Origin: Punica granatum | Taxonomy: Eukaryota; Streptophyta; Magnoliopsida; Myrtales; Lythraceae | Assembly: GCF_007655135.1 (NCBI RefSeq) | Contig: NC_045132.1 | Span: 14,136,001-14,200,000 of the forward strand | DNA length: 64,000 nucleotides | Direction of reading: 5' to 3' | Shown: positions 1 through 11,490 of the stretch, piece by piece | Layout of the letters: every line of letters begins with the position of its first letter | How positions within the stretch are numbered: the stretch's first letter is position 1 | Program-made: the position numbers and the translations under genes | The notes under the pieces: generated by a model | Told to the model about the DNA's origin: nothing | The model's database searches: none | What the model saw: only the letters and a program-made list of their open reading frames with translations

Positions 1-2280
1 TCTCATACGAGTTATTTTTTATTTTCTTCTCATATCTCTTATTAGATCCATTAATTTTTATTATATTATTAAAAAAAAGAAAGCTAATCTGAAGATGATG
101 TTAATTGGAAACTCTTTTTCTCTTTCTATAATGCCTGCATGAAGAAATGCCCGATTGCAACTTATTATGGGGCTTTAAAGCTTTTCTAATTTCCATAATA
201 TCAATAAGTCGTGAAGATCTTTTCCACCCAAGAAAAAGAAAAACTACGTTTGAAGATTTTGCACTTGGATTATTATATTCAATAGTTGAATAGGTACTAT
301 TAGCAGATATTTTCGTCGTATCTTATCAGTTTCATTGATGCTTTCTTTAATATGAAACTACATTGACGAGCATATGTTTTCATATAATTAAGAACCATGT
401 ATTGTTTAATATGTTACATGACAATATCTATATATAATATATAATAGCGAAACAAGAAAGTAGGTTAAATGAGGCTATGCCATGTGTCATCCTAAAATTA
501 ATAAGATGGTACCATGTATCAAGTTCTTAACTCTTTATTGTATTGTTTTACCTACAAGGAATAAGATAGTAAAAGATGATTAAAAGGAAGCAAGAATGTA
601 TTTAATAAGAGATAGTCAATGCTTATGTGGCAGCTCCTCCTTGCACAATAATATTTACGTGGTAGTTCATTGCACGAATAGAAGACTCGTGAGAGTAGTT
701 CCAATTATTTAATATATACATACATATATAAATAGAGGTAGATTAGTTAAAGGTTCTTTAATTAGGCTATGCTAACTGTAACTCTCGTAGCATCAACAAC
801 AGATCGAGCAGAGAGCGACAATATCTTATGCTTATTACTTCTAAAAATAGTTTATTTCTTATGCAACGAAGAGTTTAAATTTATGTAAAGTACTTATTTA
901 CATTAAACCTATTTTTCACACTTTTGAAAAAATTATTACTTATTTACGTACAACTATTTTTTCATATTTATGCAAACCGAAACTAAAGGGCCTAAGTTTA
1001 GATTGGTCCAAACTTCTTGCAGCAAATCAAGATTAACCTTATAACTTTTGACGTATAAATTTCAGTCTTGTCAGTTTAAATTTATGTTGTAATATAAACT
1101 AATTACCTTAATTTTGATTAAAATAATTTTATTAATTTGATTATGTTAATATCATCAATAGAATATACAAATGATTCTTTTTTTGAGTTAATAAAGTACT
1201 TATTTATGTAACTAAAGTACTTATTTATGTAAATAAAGTACTTAATTTTGATTAAAATTAATTTTACTTATTTCATTTTATGGTCAATTTGAAAATTATT
1301 GAAAACTTAATTTTACAATAGTAAACTGATTAGTATTTTTAAAGGTCTAATCATGTAATAAAATATTTTTCATGAATAATCTTACGCAATGCGCGGTGAG
1401 ATGACTAAGTATCTATTTGCTATAATTGGCCTGGCTCGAGAACCAAATAAGCATCATGACTTACATATTCTGTGAAATTCTATCATGTATTTCTTAAAAG
1501 TGATGCCATGATGCACTTTAATATTTTACTAAAACTTTATGCAAATGTAAAGCTTTTGCATCCTTCTCCACCGAACCAAAAAAAAAAAAGTTTAAGTAAA
1601 AATATTTTTTCAAAAGTCGTATAAGTAACTAATAATGTAATTAAAGATTTACCAAAATTCGTATTATTTACTTTAAATATAAGCAATTATTAAGAATTTA
1701 AGTAAATTACCTTAATTAATTTCTCAAAATACGTGCAATTCCTTAATTATAAAGTTACTTTCTAAACTTTTGCATGACCAAAAAAAGAAAAGAACCATTG
1801 CACCTTAGACCTTTTCACATACATATTTCTCTAGCAAATATGTATAGCGACCAACTAGATTTTGATCTTTGATTTTGCATATTCCTTTAGCAAATATCTG
1901 TAATGTCGATCCGGGCTTTGATGTTTGATATTGCCCCACTATCATTATCTATTAGACGGGAAATTGTCCAAATGAGAGGACTGCAAAATATTCTTACCGA
2001 TTGCTCTGAGATACTAAAAAACGATTTGGATGTCCTATAGATCACCAATACGCAAAAGACTAGTAGAGTCATATCTTTTGTCGAGCCACGCCATCGCCAA
2101 GTTGCATGTTTGCATATGATCATGAAATTATTATCAAAAGAAGGGAAGAATAAGGAGATAGTGTGCAATACATGAACTAATTTTAACTTGGTATCCCTAT
2201 AGGGTTGTTGCTTTTCAAATTTGTAGCCACACTAGATCGACAACATATCTATGATAAAGTTAATTAATTGTCCCAAGACA
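1..2280. other. AT-rich intergenic DNA, no gene seen
   Basis: No coding segment or recognisable transposon protein is visible. The stretch is AT-rich with many short runs. Between about 1,190 and 1,260 a 22-base phrase built on AAGTACTTATTTATGTAA occurs about three times in tandem, and looser copies appear near 890-960. The short open frame at 1,887-2,168 on the minus strand has no family signature and looks like chance. Confidence 0.5.
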
Positions 2281-2296
2281 ATTCTAATTAAAAAGG

Positions 2297-2893
2297 TTAA
2301 CCGGACACCTTCTTGCTTTTCAAAGACAGCTGCCTTTGCATCCGCTGCTGAAGATGGAACCTCCGGATGAACATGTCTGCGACCCGATCGATCTCGTCCT
2401 CCAGTTGGAACTCCTGCCCCAATTCCTCTCGTGAGCTCCTGACCAGTTCCACCACGGACCCTCCATTGATAATACCCTCCTCCTCCTCGTCCAGCTCAGC
2501 GCATTCCAGGCCAATATTGAACATCGAATGCGTCAAGTCGGGAACCTGAAAAATCCCATCTTTGTCACAATCATCATCATCAGCACCGTCCTCCTTGTCG
2601 TCCTTTGCAGCCCAGGCCTTGCCCAAGCCCAGCCACCAGTTACGGAACCGAAGTCGTGGCCCTCCTTGGTCAGCCTGAAAGAGGATGTAGTCTTTAGACG
2701 TTTGTTCTTCCTGTCCCTGCGGTGGGACAAGCTTGCGGGGGATAGAGCCAGTGATAACAAGAAGCTGCTTCTTGCTTCGGAGCATCGAGAAGAGAAGTTT
2801 GATTGCGGAGGCACAAGCTTTAGCTTTCGTCATGGAGGCTAGCATGGTCGTGATTAGCGGTTTCATGAACCGAGAAGCTCCAACCTTCTTCAT
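2297..2893 (-). CDS. DUF761 domain protein (cotton-fiber-protein-like), single exon
   Basis: A 198-residue intronless protein. The C-terminus (about residues 168-191) has the DUF761 signature of small plant proteins: an acidic E-I-D segment, then MFIRRFH and RMQRQLS. The N-terminus is basic with a hydrophobic stretch (about residues 12-40, Met/Ala/Leu-rich) and could be a membrane or targeting segment. The middle contains WWLGLGKAWAA followed by an Asp/Glu-rich tract (about residues 97-112), and another acidic run EEEE lies near residue 137. The start MKKVGAS is the first ATG of the frame and lies about 76 bases below a TATA-like box at 2,969-2,978. Family members are often stress- or fibre-associated, but no biochemical role is established, so I infer none. 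Codons are more GC-rich than the flanks and no frame break is seen. Confidence 0.8.
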   Translation of the reverse strand: MKKVGASRFMKPLITTMLASMTKAKACASAIKLLFSMLRSKKQLLVITGSIPRKLVPPQGQEEQTSKDYILFQADQGGPRLRFRNWWLGLGKAWAAKDDKEDGADDDDCDKDGIFQVPDLTHSMFNIGLECAELDEEEEGIINGGSVVELVRSSREELGQEFQLEDEIDRVADMFIRRFHLQQRMQRQLSLKSKKVSG

Positions 2894-2968
2894 CCTCGAT
2901 CGCTTCTAAATAAGATCAAAAGGAGGAGATAGAGAAATCTGACAGTCGATGAAAATCTATTTTGGTTG

Positions 2969-2978
2969 GTTTATAGGA
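2969..2978 (-). promoter_or_regulatory. TATA-like box of the DUF761 gene
   Basis: The minus strand reads CCTATAAACC about 76 bases before the ATG at 2,893. Spacing and sequence fit a plant core promoter with a short leader. A second, more AT-rich candidate lies at about 3,083-3,095. Confidence 0.4.
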
Positions 2979-3950
2979 GTTTAGTGCCGTTCTGAATGAA
3001 CAAGCAGGGATGCTGAAAATGCATGATAGGCATATACATATATATATATATACCTGCTATAAGCCTATTGCTTAAGTAATTCCCCATATATAAACACTAG
3101 TGAGATTTGCTTTTATTTTTGCACCGAAAAAAAAAAGATTTGCTTTTATAATTTGCTTTAATTTATTTTTGGGCAAGATATTTATTTTATTTCATCTTTT
3201 CATGTGGACACGTGAGAAATTATAATTTTTTTTTCGGTTATAAGAGAGGTCCAAGTCTAGTACAATGAAAGAAAAATCATAAATAACTAATAAAAATGCA
3301 CGGATAATCCCACTAGGTATCAAATTTACGATCTCTAAGTCAATAGGCGAGAATGTGCGCTACTACACTGCACCCTGCTTTGATGAGATTATAAAAATTT
3401 GAAAGTCGTTCAGTGGGGCTATTTTGATTTTTTTTGACTTTTATAAGGTTTTTTTTCCCCACTGATTGAAGCACTGACTAGGACAGAAACGAAATATCTG
3501 AAACTTGCGATGAATCACGAGAAGAAATAGACACATAAGATGTCAACTGACCCGGGCATTCATCGTGTTACTAGGACAGGTGATTCGGCGGGATGGGAGA
3601 AATTTAATCTACCTTAACTAGCACCATGCTCCGTACGGTGTTACACGTACACCTTTTCTCGGGTGAACAATGTGAGACGTGCACTTAATTATATATATAT
3701 ATATATATACAATGTAGACGTGCACCGTTTCATATCTGTTAATTTCGAAAAGGAATATAACTTGGAAAGAAATTATATAGATTACTCATATATATATATG
3801 TGTGTGGGTGTGTGTTAACAATTCTTGTCAATGTGATGCTACTGCTAGCACACGGAATTGCTGGTGCAACATTAAATCATGCAATGCAATGTATACATAG
3901 GGAGAGAAGGAAAACTTCACATTTTCACCAAGAGGAATATATTAGTCCGA

Positions 3951-4373
3951 GGTCCCATTTAGTACACAGTAATGTAATGAAATGGAAATGAATGGATTAT
4001 ATATATAGGGAAATGTAATGGTATTGAGTGAAAAATATTATTTTCTTTAATGACCATTACAAAATGAAGGAATATAATTATATAATTAGACTTATTTATC
4101 AAGATATCATGTTATATACATTCTTAGATATATATATATATATATATATATATAGAAGTTAAAAGAACATATATGATAGTCACAACGTATAACATGAAAT
4201 GAGGGAATGATCATTCTCTTTTCTTTTATGAGGGAATACTCATTCTAACTAAATGAAGGAAAAAAATGATAATGACGAAATGCTCTTTCCGACTTACATA
4301 AGAGACAATAATAAGAAAATGAAGTGAAGAAATAAACATTCAATTTCATTTTCGCGTACTAAATTGGACCTAA
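3951..4373. mobile_element. MITE-like element with short inverted ends
   Basis: The left edge begins AGGTCCCATTTAGTAC and the right edge, read on the other strand, begins AGGTCCAATTTAGTACG. Both continue into Met/Asn-codon-like AATGAAAT phrases. The interior is AT-rich with a TA run and no coding sequence. I could not fix a target-site duplication, so the superfamily is undecided. Confidence 0.5.
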
Positions 4374-5253
4374 AAGTAACAAATTAAATATGAAATCAGA
4401 GAAAGGAGGTCCCATTACCTTTTACTCCGAATGAAGAAATGTCGGGGGTTATTCAATTCTCGCAGCGAAACTGCTCGTGTTCCTTTATTTCCTATTTCCT
4501 ATCACTTATTAAACATAGAGCCCCTTTATAATTGGAAAAAAATCATGAAATCAACGTTCTAGTAACTGTGGGCGATGAAACTATTGACAGGTAATTTTTT
4601 AAGTATATAATTTCATAATGAGAGAAAGGGGATATGCAAAAGCAATACCTTTTATTTCTTTGGCTAGAAGCTTAATTCATGTATGTTGTCAGATTTCCCA
4701 AAGCAGGCAAAGTTAGTACTAAAACGAGGAAAAAAAATTGAATTTTATTAACAACTTATGACCATATGTATAAAAGTAATAGTGAAAGTAACGTTTATTA
4801 ATCAAAGCATGAAAGGGAAAAGAAAAAAAAAAAAGGAAGGCAGACTGGCCAATCAATCTATAATGGAAGCTCTTTAATTTCTTGTTTGTAATCCATGCAG
4901 GAAGGTGAAGGTGTGCCCACTATTTGCACTTTACTTTGGGACCATTGTAAAGCTCTTCCAGTTTCTAGCTATACAGATTTTGCAATATATTTGACTATAT
5001 TGATAATTCAACTGTACAACACGATTCAAAAAATCTCCATTCTTTTATTTGTCTATTCCATAAAAAATTTGGAATTTCTAAGTGAAAAACTCTAGTCATT
5101 GAAAAGTTTGGATTTGACAATGAATAAAACTCCAGTGTTTCATATTAAGGAATTCCAACAAAAAAAATTTCAGATTGTAAATAAGAAATGCACAAGATTT
5201 GTCATATTTGTGATGTCTGCTTCTCCGGTTTGATTGATTGAATTTTGATCCTC

Positions 5254-5487
5254 AGGCTTATCAGGCGGAGTAGTGTTTGAATGCCGATTTGCCCGTTGAG
5301 AGTCGGTCTATGGACAAGGAGCCTGAGCCCGAGGTTGAATCGCAGGAGCCTGAGCTTCAGTCCTCTGGTCCGCTGAGTGCCAATGCTGCCAAGACCGTTG
5401 ATGCATGCGAAGCGGATAAATCAGCCTATTCTCCTATGGAAAGTGGGGCACTTGCCTTGCCCCAGCCTACAGGTTCAATCTCTATTC
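5254..5487 (+). pseudogene. Possible exon remnant encoding an acidic Pro/Glu-rich peptide
   Basis: After an acceptor-like CTCAG at about 5,250-5,254, an open frame (read from a TTG at 5,277) encodes about 70 residues rich in Glu, Pro and Ser (KEPEPEVESQEPELQSSG). It is followed by a donor-like CCTACAG|GTTC at about 5,475. The composition and codon use look coding, unlike the flanks. No domain is recognised and no neighbouring exons are found. It may be a captured or orphaned exon, or chance. Confidence 0.25.
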
Positions 5488-5590
5488 CTCTGTGATAGTC
5501 TATCTTCCAATTTTCACCTAAAAAATATGCACCCTTTACTATAATCCCATACTCCCAGCTATGTACTGTTGGAAAAAAAATTGCACCCTT

Positions 5591-6023
5591 TACTAAGTTG
5601 GGGTTTTTACACCAAATGTCCCATGATTTACGCGTTTTGTCAAATCTATCATATACTTTTTTTTATCAGTTATATCCCATGATTTATATTTTACTTCAAA
5701 TCTATTCCGCCGTTATATCTCCATCAATGTCTAACAGTTTTGCTATAGTAACCCCTTTTATCCGGAATAGATTTGAGAAAAAAATAAAATCATGGGATAG
5801 TTTTGAGGAAATAATTAAAACCATAAGATATATTTGGGAAAAAAATTGAAACCATGGAATAGATTTGGAGCCTACTAACGTTTCATTAACGGACAACAAA
5901 AAAGGCGGGATAGATTTCGAGCAAAATGTAAACCATAAAATATATTTGACAAAAAAAACATACGATAAATTTGACAAAACACGTAAATCATGAGTAATTT
6001 GAGCAAAAAAACCCTACTAAGTT
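5591..6023. mobile_element. Mutator-type MITE (415 bp) with 9 bp target duplication
   Basis: The element occupies 5,600-6,014. Its two ends are inverted repeats over about 120 bases, starting GGGGTTTTTACACCAAATG on the left and GGGTTTTTTTGCTCAAATTA on the right (other strand), both followed by a CATGATTTACG phrase. The 9 bases TACTAAGTT occur immediately outside both ends (5,591-5,599 and 6,015-6,023). A 9 bp duplication with long inverted ends is typical of non-autonomous Mutator-like elements. No protein is encoded; open frames inside are produced by the repeat. Confidence 0.8.
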
Positions 6024-7000
6024 CGAGGAAAAAGATGTATAAGAGTTCTACAATATTTAAGCCATCTCTCTCTATGAAAGTCTATCTTCCAATTTTCGAT
6101 GCCAAGGTTTACTGCCTCCAGCCAAAGGGATAAAATTAGAAAAGACAAATAATGAATATTCTTCAGTTCTACGTTCTTCGATAGGAACCATTCTATATCT
6201 TTCTTTATTTTGTTTTATTTTGTTTTTTTAATTTATGCTATTCCTATTGTTGCTCATTGAAGAGTTGTCCATTGAATGCATAATTTTTGGGTGGAATAGG
6301 CTCAAGCGGGGAGTAATAGATGGAATGAAAGACGATTTGGAGGAAGTTATCATGAATGTTATTTTTCGATATATACAGTTGATTTTTTTTCCCCGAGTTG
6401 GCAAGCTGTTATATGTGGATTTTTTCCTGAATTGATTATATTCTTTTTTGTTTTTTAATGTTTCTTCTCTTTGTGATGTCAGCTATGTAGATCAATAGTT
6501 TTGGATTGATTCGATAGTTGGAATTTCGAGTCAATCTTACTGTTAGATTTCCTTTGGATTATTATGAAGCTCTGCGCTCTGTTTTGTATTCGAAATTTAT
6601 GTTTCCTAAAATCCATAACATTTGTTGCCTTATTGCTTCGTTATATTTGCAACTTGAAGCTATTTAGGTTCCTCTTCAAGAAAGCCGGAAGGCAACTATT
6701 TAGGTTCCTCTTCGTTCTACTCTATTTACTACTTGAGGCTATTTAGGTTCCTCTTCAAGAGAGCAGTACGGCTTTTGACAAAGTCCATAGCTATATTACG
6801 TTTTATGTAGATGTTTACAAATTACTATTTATATAGCAAATGCAAAAGAAAAATAAAAAATATGGCTGATTGATCTAGTTCACGCATACAATGTCTTTCG
6901 TTTATGCACAGTGACGGCGATTGGTACCCAAAAATAATTATAACGGTTGTTTTATCTTTGGCCGTTAGATCTCATTACTTAAGATCTTGATCGCATACGC
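6024..7000. other. Intergenic DNA with a short imperfect repeat
   Basis: No gene is visible. The phrase CTATTTAGGTTCCTCTTC occurs three times at about 6,659, 6,698 and 6,740, a small imperfect tandem array. The rest is AT-rich. Confidence 0.45.
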
Positions 7001-8060
7001 ATTTTAGATTCTTTTGGTTTAAGATTTACCCCTCATAATTTGACAATTCATATTTTTGGCCATGCATCTTCTCGTTGACACGCGATCTCGTCCGTGAACA
7101 AACTGGATCCGATTTGCAATTAAATCGACGAATTGCACTGGTCAATCAAATAAAAACTAATTTAATTACTTTTAAAAAAAAGCAATGAAGAAACAAGCTA
7201 CAACGGCATCTTCTGTTCATCTTTTGCAACCGAACAAAAAACAATAGAAGATAACATACAATCTCGAAGAATCCATCGACGATCGTCACTGCCCCGAGGC
7301 TGCCACCCTTCTCGGCTCTGCCTCCAGCTTCGAACCCGACACCTCCCCTTCCTCCCCCTTTCCTCCCGGGTCTGCCTCTATCCCTGTTAGCTACAGAGTC
7401 ATCGTTACGACAGGGCCAAAATTTTGACGAAACAAAGAAAACATCACGTAGAAATTTGTTTATTACTCTAATCAAAGGCCCACCTTCCACATAAATAACA
7501 GGTGAATTGCATTTCTTCGTAAACCATAATCATTCAAGTCAATTAGAAGGTTGAACCTCAAATCTCGATAAATTTAGTAAGACTGCCTCCAATGTTACGT
7601 TATCACAAATAAATGAAATCGAGCATATGGTTATTAGTAAATAAAGATTCATAGAAATTGAGTATATGGATAGGGGTAGAGCCGGGAGGGAAGGGGGAGG
7701 AAGGGCCGAAGGGGAAGAGTTGGGCTCGGAGCTAGAGGTAGAGCCCGGAAGGGCAGGCAGCCTTGAGGGGTGACAATCGTCGACGGATTCTTAGAGATTA
7801 TATGTTGCCCTCAATTGTTTTTGTTAGATTGGAGGAGATGAACAGAAGACGACATTGTACTGTGTTTCTTTATTGTTTATTTTTTAAAAGTAATTAAATT
7901 ATTTTTTATTTGATTGATCAGTGCGTTTCATCGATCTAATAGCGTACCGGATCCAGTTCATTCACAGATGAGATCGAGCGTCGATGAGAAGATACACGAC
8001 CAAAAATATGAATTGTCAAATTATTATGGGTGAATTTTTAATCAAAAGAATCTAAGACAC
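7000..8060. mobile_element. Fold-back element with about 330 bp inverted arms
   Basis: The segment 7,000-7,330 is matched in inverted orientation by about 7,735-8,060. For example, TAGATTCTTTTGGTTTAA on the left corresponds to AATCAAAAGAATCTAAG on the right, and the phrases with AATTGTCAAATTAT, GGATCC, TTACTTTTAAAA and CGTCGACGGATTC are shared. The arms flank a spacer of about 400 bases that has its own purine-rich GGGAGGGAAGGGG tract. No transposase is present. I could not define a target duplication. The 114-residue open frame at 7,146-7,490 is likely non-coding. Confidence 0.6.
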
Positions 8061-9490
8061 AGTAAAAAATGACAGGAATTAAGGACGGTTTCCTCTTCTT
8101 TTTTTTTTCTTTTTTTTTTTTCCCTTTTTTCCCAAAAATAAAGTTCTATTACCTTTCTGGGTGTGCATATCAATTAGCATATATGCTAAGTAAAAAAGAA
8201 AAAAACTTGATGAATCTCTTTTGTCTATTTATGATCAGTTGCAACTGTGCAACTTAATTTTATGAATGGTCAAGAGGACCACTTCCTTTAAACAGTTAAT
8301 TTCATATGAACTCATCACGTCTAAATATGTAATGCAGTCAAAAAATATTTTTAAATAAGAGGGATCGCCAGCTAGAAAGCCAGTTTGGAATGAAAGTTTT
8401 GCCGCGTTAGGAAAAAAAAATACAGATGCCCCTTCGGAAATATTGAACTAGTTTACTTTGTCCCAGTAATTTTCTTAAGTCTTAAAAAATTAAAATTTTT
8501 TAGCTTACTCTTACTTAGAGCGAAATAACCTAGGTTTTAATTATAGGTTTTATCTTTACCATATATATATATATGGGTTTTAAAAATTTCTTTATTATTT
8601 AGAAAATTTTCTTTTATTATTAGATAAAATGTTCCTCATAAAGCTGGCCGAGAATATTTGTAGATATTCTTCCTAAATATAATGAAAATTGATTTTATAA
8701 CGGAAGAACAAAGAAGAGCGAACCAAGGTAGTCTGGTTCATCTCCTCATAGGGCTTCTTATTCTGATTGCTATTGTATATCATACCGGAGTCAAAATTTG
8801 TCGAAATGAGAAGAAGCTACGATTGGTGATGGAGGAAGAGGTGACATAGCGGCAATCGATTTAGTTGAGCAGCCGGCTTCAAGGAGGGACGGGATCTGAT
8901 CCGAGCCGACAAGGAAAGGGACAGTGCTGTGGAAAATCATCAAATACCACGCGACCCCAAGAAATGTAAATAAATTAGAAAATATGTATAAGAGGGACTG
9001 CAGTAAATTGGAGTTGCAAGAAAATTTTGAGATCCCGATTTTTTCTTTTTCGGTATATATCCTGATATTCAATTTGAACTGGGTCGGCCCATTAAGGGGT
9101 AAAACTTTTACAATTAAAAATCTTTTTTCACATTTACAAGGCTCGAATCTAAAACGTTGTTTAAGGGGAATAAACGTCGAACTAGTTGAATAAACCATTG
9201 TGAGTTTTGAGATCCCGATTTTGAAACCGGCAAAAGGGTCCCCATCAGCACTGAAGTGGCTTCCAGATCCTGATCTTCACAATGAGATGCCAAAAAGATA
9301 TTTCCAGACTATTGTTGGGCTTGGAAAATTATAGGGGACAATAATATACAGAAAAAATTAGTTTTCATTCAATATTATTTTAAACCTCTTCCAAATCAGT
9401 ATATAAGTGCATGAACGGGTCCAAGAAAAATATGCCGGATGCTTTTTGATAAAAAAAAATGCCAAATACGGTGAAAGTTTATTCGTCCAA
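8061..9490. other. Intergenic DNA with two coding-like remnants
   Basis: Mostly AT-rich. On the minus strand about 8,791-8,950 gives a better-composed peptide (FLVGSDQIPSLLEAG). On the plus strand about 9,218-9,325 reads KGSPSALKWLPDPDL and onwards. Both look like orphaned exon pieces, but I recognise no family and no flanking exons. Confidence 0.3.
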
Positions 9491-9494
9491 AATG

Positions 9495-9735
9495 GTGTGT
9501 TTGGTCTTAGAGTTAAATATAGTTGAGTTTTAATTTTAATTGATTTGTAATGATTGTGTTGTTGAATTATGAGAAAAAATGTGAAAAAGTAATGAATAGT
9601 TGATAAAATTTATTATTAAAAATTAAATTGAAGAAAATGAAAAAAGTAATAATTGTGTTGTTGATTTTTGTTGTTTAGTGAGTAAAGTTAAATTTAGAGT
9701 TAAAATTTTAAAAATATAACTCACAAATCAAACAG
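9495..9735 (+). mobile_element. AT-rich short repeat related to the one at 47,330
   Basis: It begins near TGTGTTTGGT and ends near AAATCAAACAGA, so the ends are roughly inverted. The interior (TTAATTGATTTGTAATGATTG, GTGAAAAAGTAATGAATAG and similar phrases) matches the reverse complement of 47,330-47,625. Two copies in one window show an interspersed repeat family of MITE type. No target duplication was resolved. Confidence 0.5.
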
Positions 9736-10362
9736 AGATGTCACATCTTGAGTTTAAAGTGTCAAACCTTTTTTAGATACAACTAACAATTTAGTCCTCC
9801 AATTATTCAGTAGTCATCGCTTGACTTCCTGAATTTTCAAAAACAGGAATTTGATCTCCCAATTTCAATTCTGATTAACAGTTTGGTCATAATGTCAAGT
9901 CCTTGAACGGAAAGATGACGTGGAAGCTGAGTATGATCAAACGACGTCAAATTTATGCCATTTTCTTACCGAAACAAAGTCATTTTGCTTCTTGCACACC
10001 TTTGAACAAAAACAACGCCGTGCCGTCCTCTCCTCCCCCCAGGTGCAAAAACGTCGTCGTTTGGTAATGTTCAATCCCGAAGAACGAAAAACGACGTTAG
10101 CTTCGTCCTTCGCTTAATCTTCTTACGAGTGAAGCCAGAATCAAATCTCAAATTCCATTCGAAACCCTAATCCCCAATTCTGAAATTCCTCCAATTCAAT
10201 CAAAAACCCTAAGCCCTAGATTCTCCAATCGAATCCCAAAATCGTCCAATCGAACCTAAAACCCTAATCCCCAAATTCCCAAAATCGTCCAATCGAACCG
10301 TAAACCCTAATAACTAAATTCCCGAAATCCTCCAACTGATTGTGATCCCAATTTGGAGCACC

Positions 10363-10627
10363 ATGAGTTGCAACTCTCAATCACGGTGGAGCTGTTGTAA
10401 TCACCGTCGGTTGCGTGAGGATTCAGCCGTCTACCCCAAGAGCATGAGAACGAGCAGTTTGAGCATGTCCAATGATGAAGATGATGAGTTTTGTGCTTGC
10501 GGGTGAAGAAAGAGCAGTCAGAACAGTAACATGGATGAAGACATCTATTGTCACTATGGGCGAAGATCTCTGAGGATGACTTCGAACACCAAATGCAATC
10601 CTGGAAGGGCGTTTTATAGGTACCCAC
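10363..10627 (+). pseudogene. GRF zinc-finger gene fragment, left arm, with premature stop
   Basis: This is the plus-strand copy of the captured first exon. It starts MSCNSQSRWSC and runs to an acidic SNDEDDEFCACG, then meets an in-frame TGA at about 10,504 where the partner arm has CGA (Arg). Past the stop the frame continues with YCHYGRR and NPGRAFY, the GRF zinc-finger signature, but one expected Cys of the CxC pair is Tyr here. Upstream, 10,160-10,310 holds several AACCCTAA teloboxes, typical of plant gene leaders. Confidence 0.55.
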
Positions 10628-10678
10628 AAGGGAGGAACAAAAGTCTGTTTTATAGGAACCAGACTTTTTATTTCTCCA

Positions 10679-10945
10679 CTATGGGCACTTATAAAATGTC
10701 ATTCCAGGATTGCATTTGGTGTTCGAAGTCATCCTCAGAGATCTTCGCCCACAGTGACAATAGATGTCTGCATCCATGTTACTGTTCTGACTGCTCTTTT
10801 TTCGCCCGCAAGCACAAAACCCATCATCTTCGTCATTGGACATGCTCAAACTGCTCGTTCTCATGCTCTTGGGGTAGACGGCTGAATCCTCACGCAACCG
10901 ACGGTGATTACAACAGCTCCATTGTGATTGAGAGTTGCAACTCAT
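10679..10945 (-). pseudogene. GRF zinc-finger gene fragment, right arm, open for 88 codons
   Basis: The mirror copy of the left-arm fragment. It encodes 88 residues: a basic N-terminus (MSCNSQSQWSCCNHRR), an acidic SNDEDDGFCACGRKK, then the zinc-finger signature YCHCGRRSLRMTS, KCNPG and FYKCP before a stop. Both the Cys-x-Cys-Gly pair and the NPG...FYKC end are present, so the GRF motif is complete in this arm, although the protein ends right after it. Full-length plant proteins of this kind usually continue into a coiled coil, so this is a truncated captured piece. Whether it is expressed cannot be judged. Confidence 0.55.
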
Positions 10946-11490
10946 GGTGCTCTAAATTGAGATCGCAAATAGTTGGAGGATTTTAGGATTTGGTGATTAG
11001 GGTTTACGGTTCGATTGGACGATTTGGGATTCGATTGGGGAATTTGGGGCTTAGAGTTTTCGATTGGATTGGAGGAATTTCAAAATTTGGGGATTAGGGT
11101 TTCGAATGGAATTTGGGATTTGGGATTCGATTCCGGTTTCGCTTGTAAGAAGACTGAGGGAAGGACGAAGTCGACATCATTTTTTGTTCTTCGGGACTGA
11201 AGGTTGCCAAACGATGACGTTTTTGCGTTGGGGGGTGGGGAGAGGACGGCACAATGTCATTTTTGTTCAAGGGTGTGCAAGAAGCAAAACAACTTTGTTT
11301 CGGTAAGGACATGGCATAAATTTGACACCGTTTGATCCAACTCAGCTTCCACATCATCTTCCCGTTCAAGGACTTGATGTTAGGACTAAACTGTTAGACG
11401 GAATTGAAATTAGGGGATCAAATTTTTATTTTTGAAAATTTAGGTAGTCAAGCGGTGATTATTGAATAATTGGATGACTAAACTGTTAGG

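Larger units (their letters stand above)
2979..5590. other. Intergenic DNA with TA microsatellites
   Basis: No intact gene is seen. There are several TA dinucleotide runs (about 3,036-3,052, 3,693-3,709 and 4,129-4,154), one MITE-like element (3,951-4,373) and one coding-like segment (5,254-5,487), both listed separately. Confidence 0.5.
9782..11490. mobile_element. Fold-back (MULE-like) element with captured GRF zinc-finger gene fragments
   Basis: An inverted repeat of about 1.7 kb: the left arm 9,782-10,627 pairs with the right arm about 10,678-11,490, with a spacer of about 50 bases. The outer ends read CTAACAATTTAGTCC (left) and CTAACAGTTTAGTCA (right, other strand). Each arm contains, from the outside in, a terminal zone with ACGACGTC-type motifs, a leader-like zone full of AACCCTAA teloboxes, and an ATG frame for a GRF-type zinc-finger N-terminus. 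Captured gene sequence inside long terminal inverted repeats fits a Pack-MULE or fold-back origin. No transposase and no clear target duplication are seen. Confidence 0.65.

Noticed and set aside
7146..7490. 114-codon Gly/Arg-rich open frame on the minus strand
   Set aside because: It spans the arm and purine-rich core of a fold-back element and has no domain. It is low complexity.
10531..10986. 151-codon plus-strand open frame across the fold-back centre
   Set aside because: Its second half is the antisense of the right-arm GRF fragment and its first half runs through the left arm after a stop. It is a by-product of the inverted repeat.
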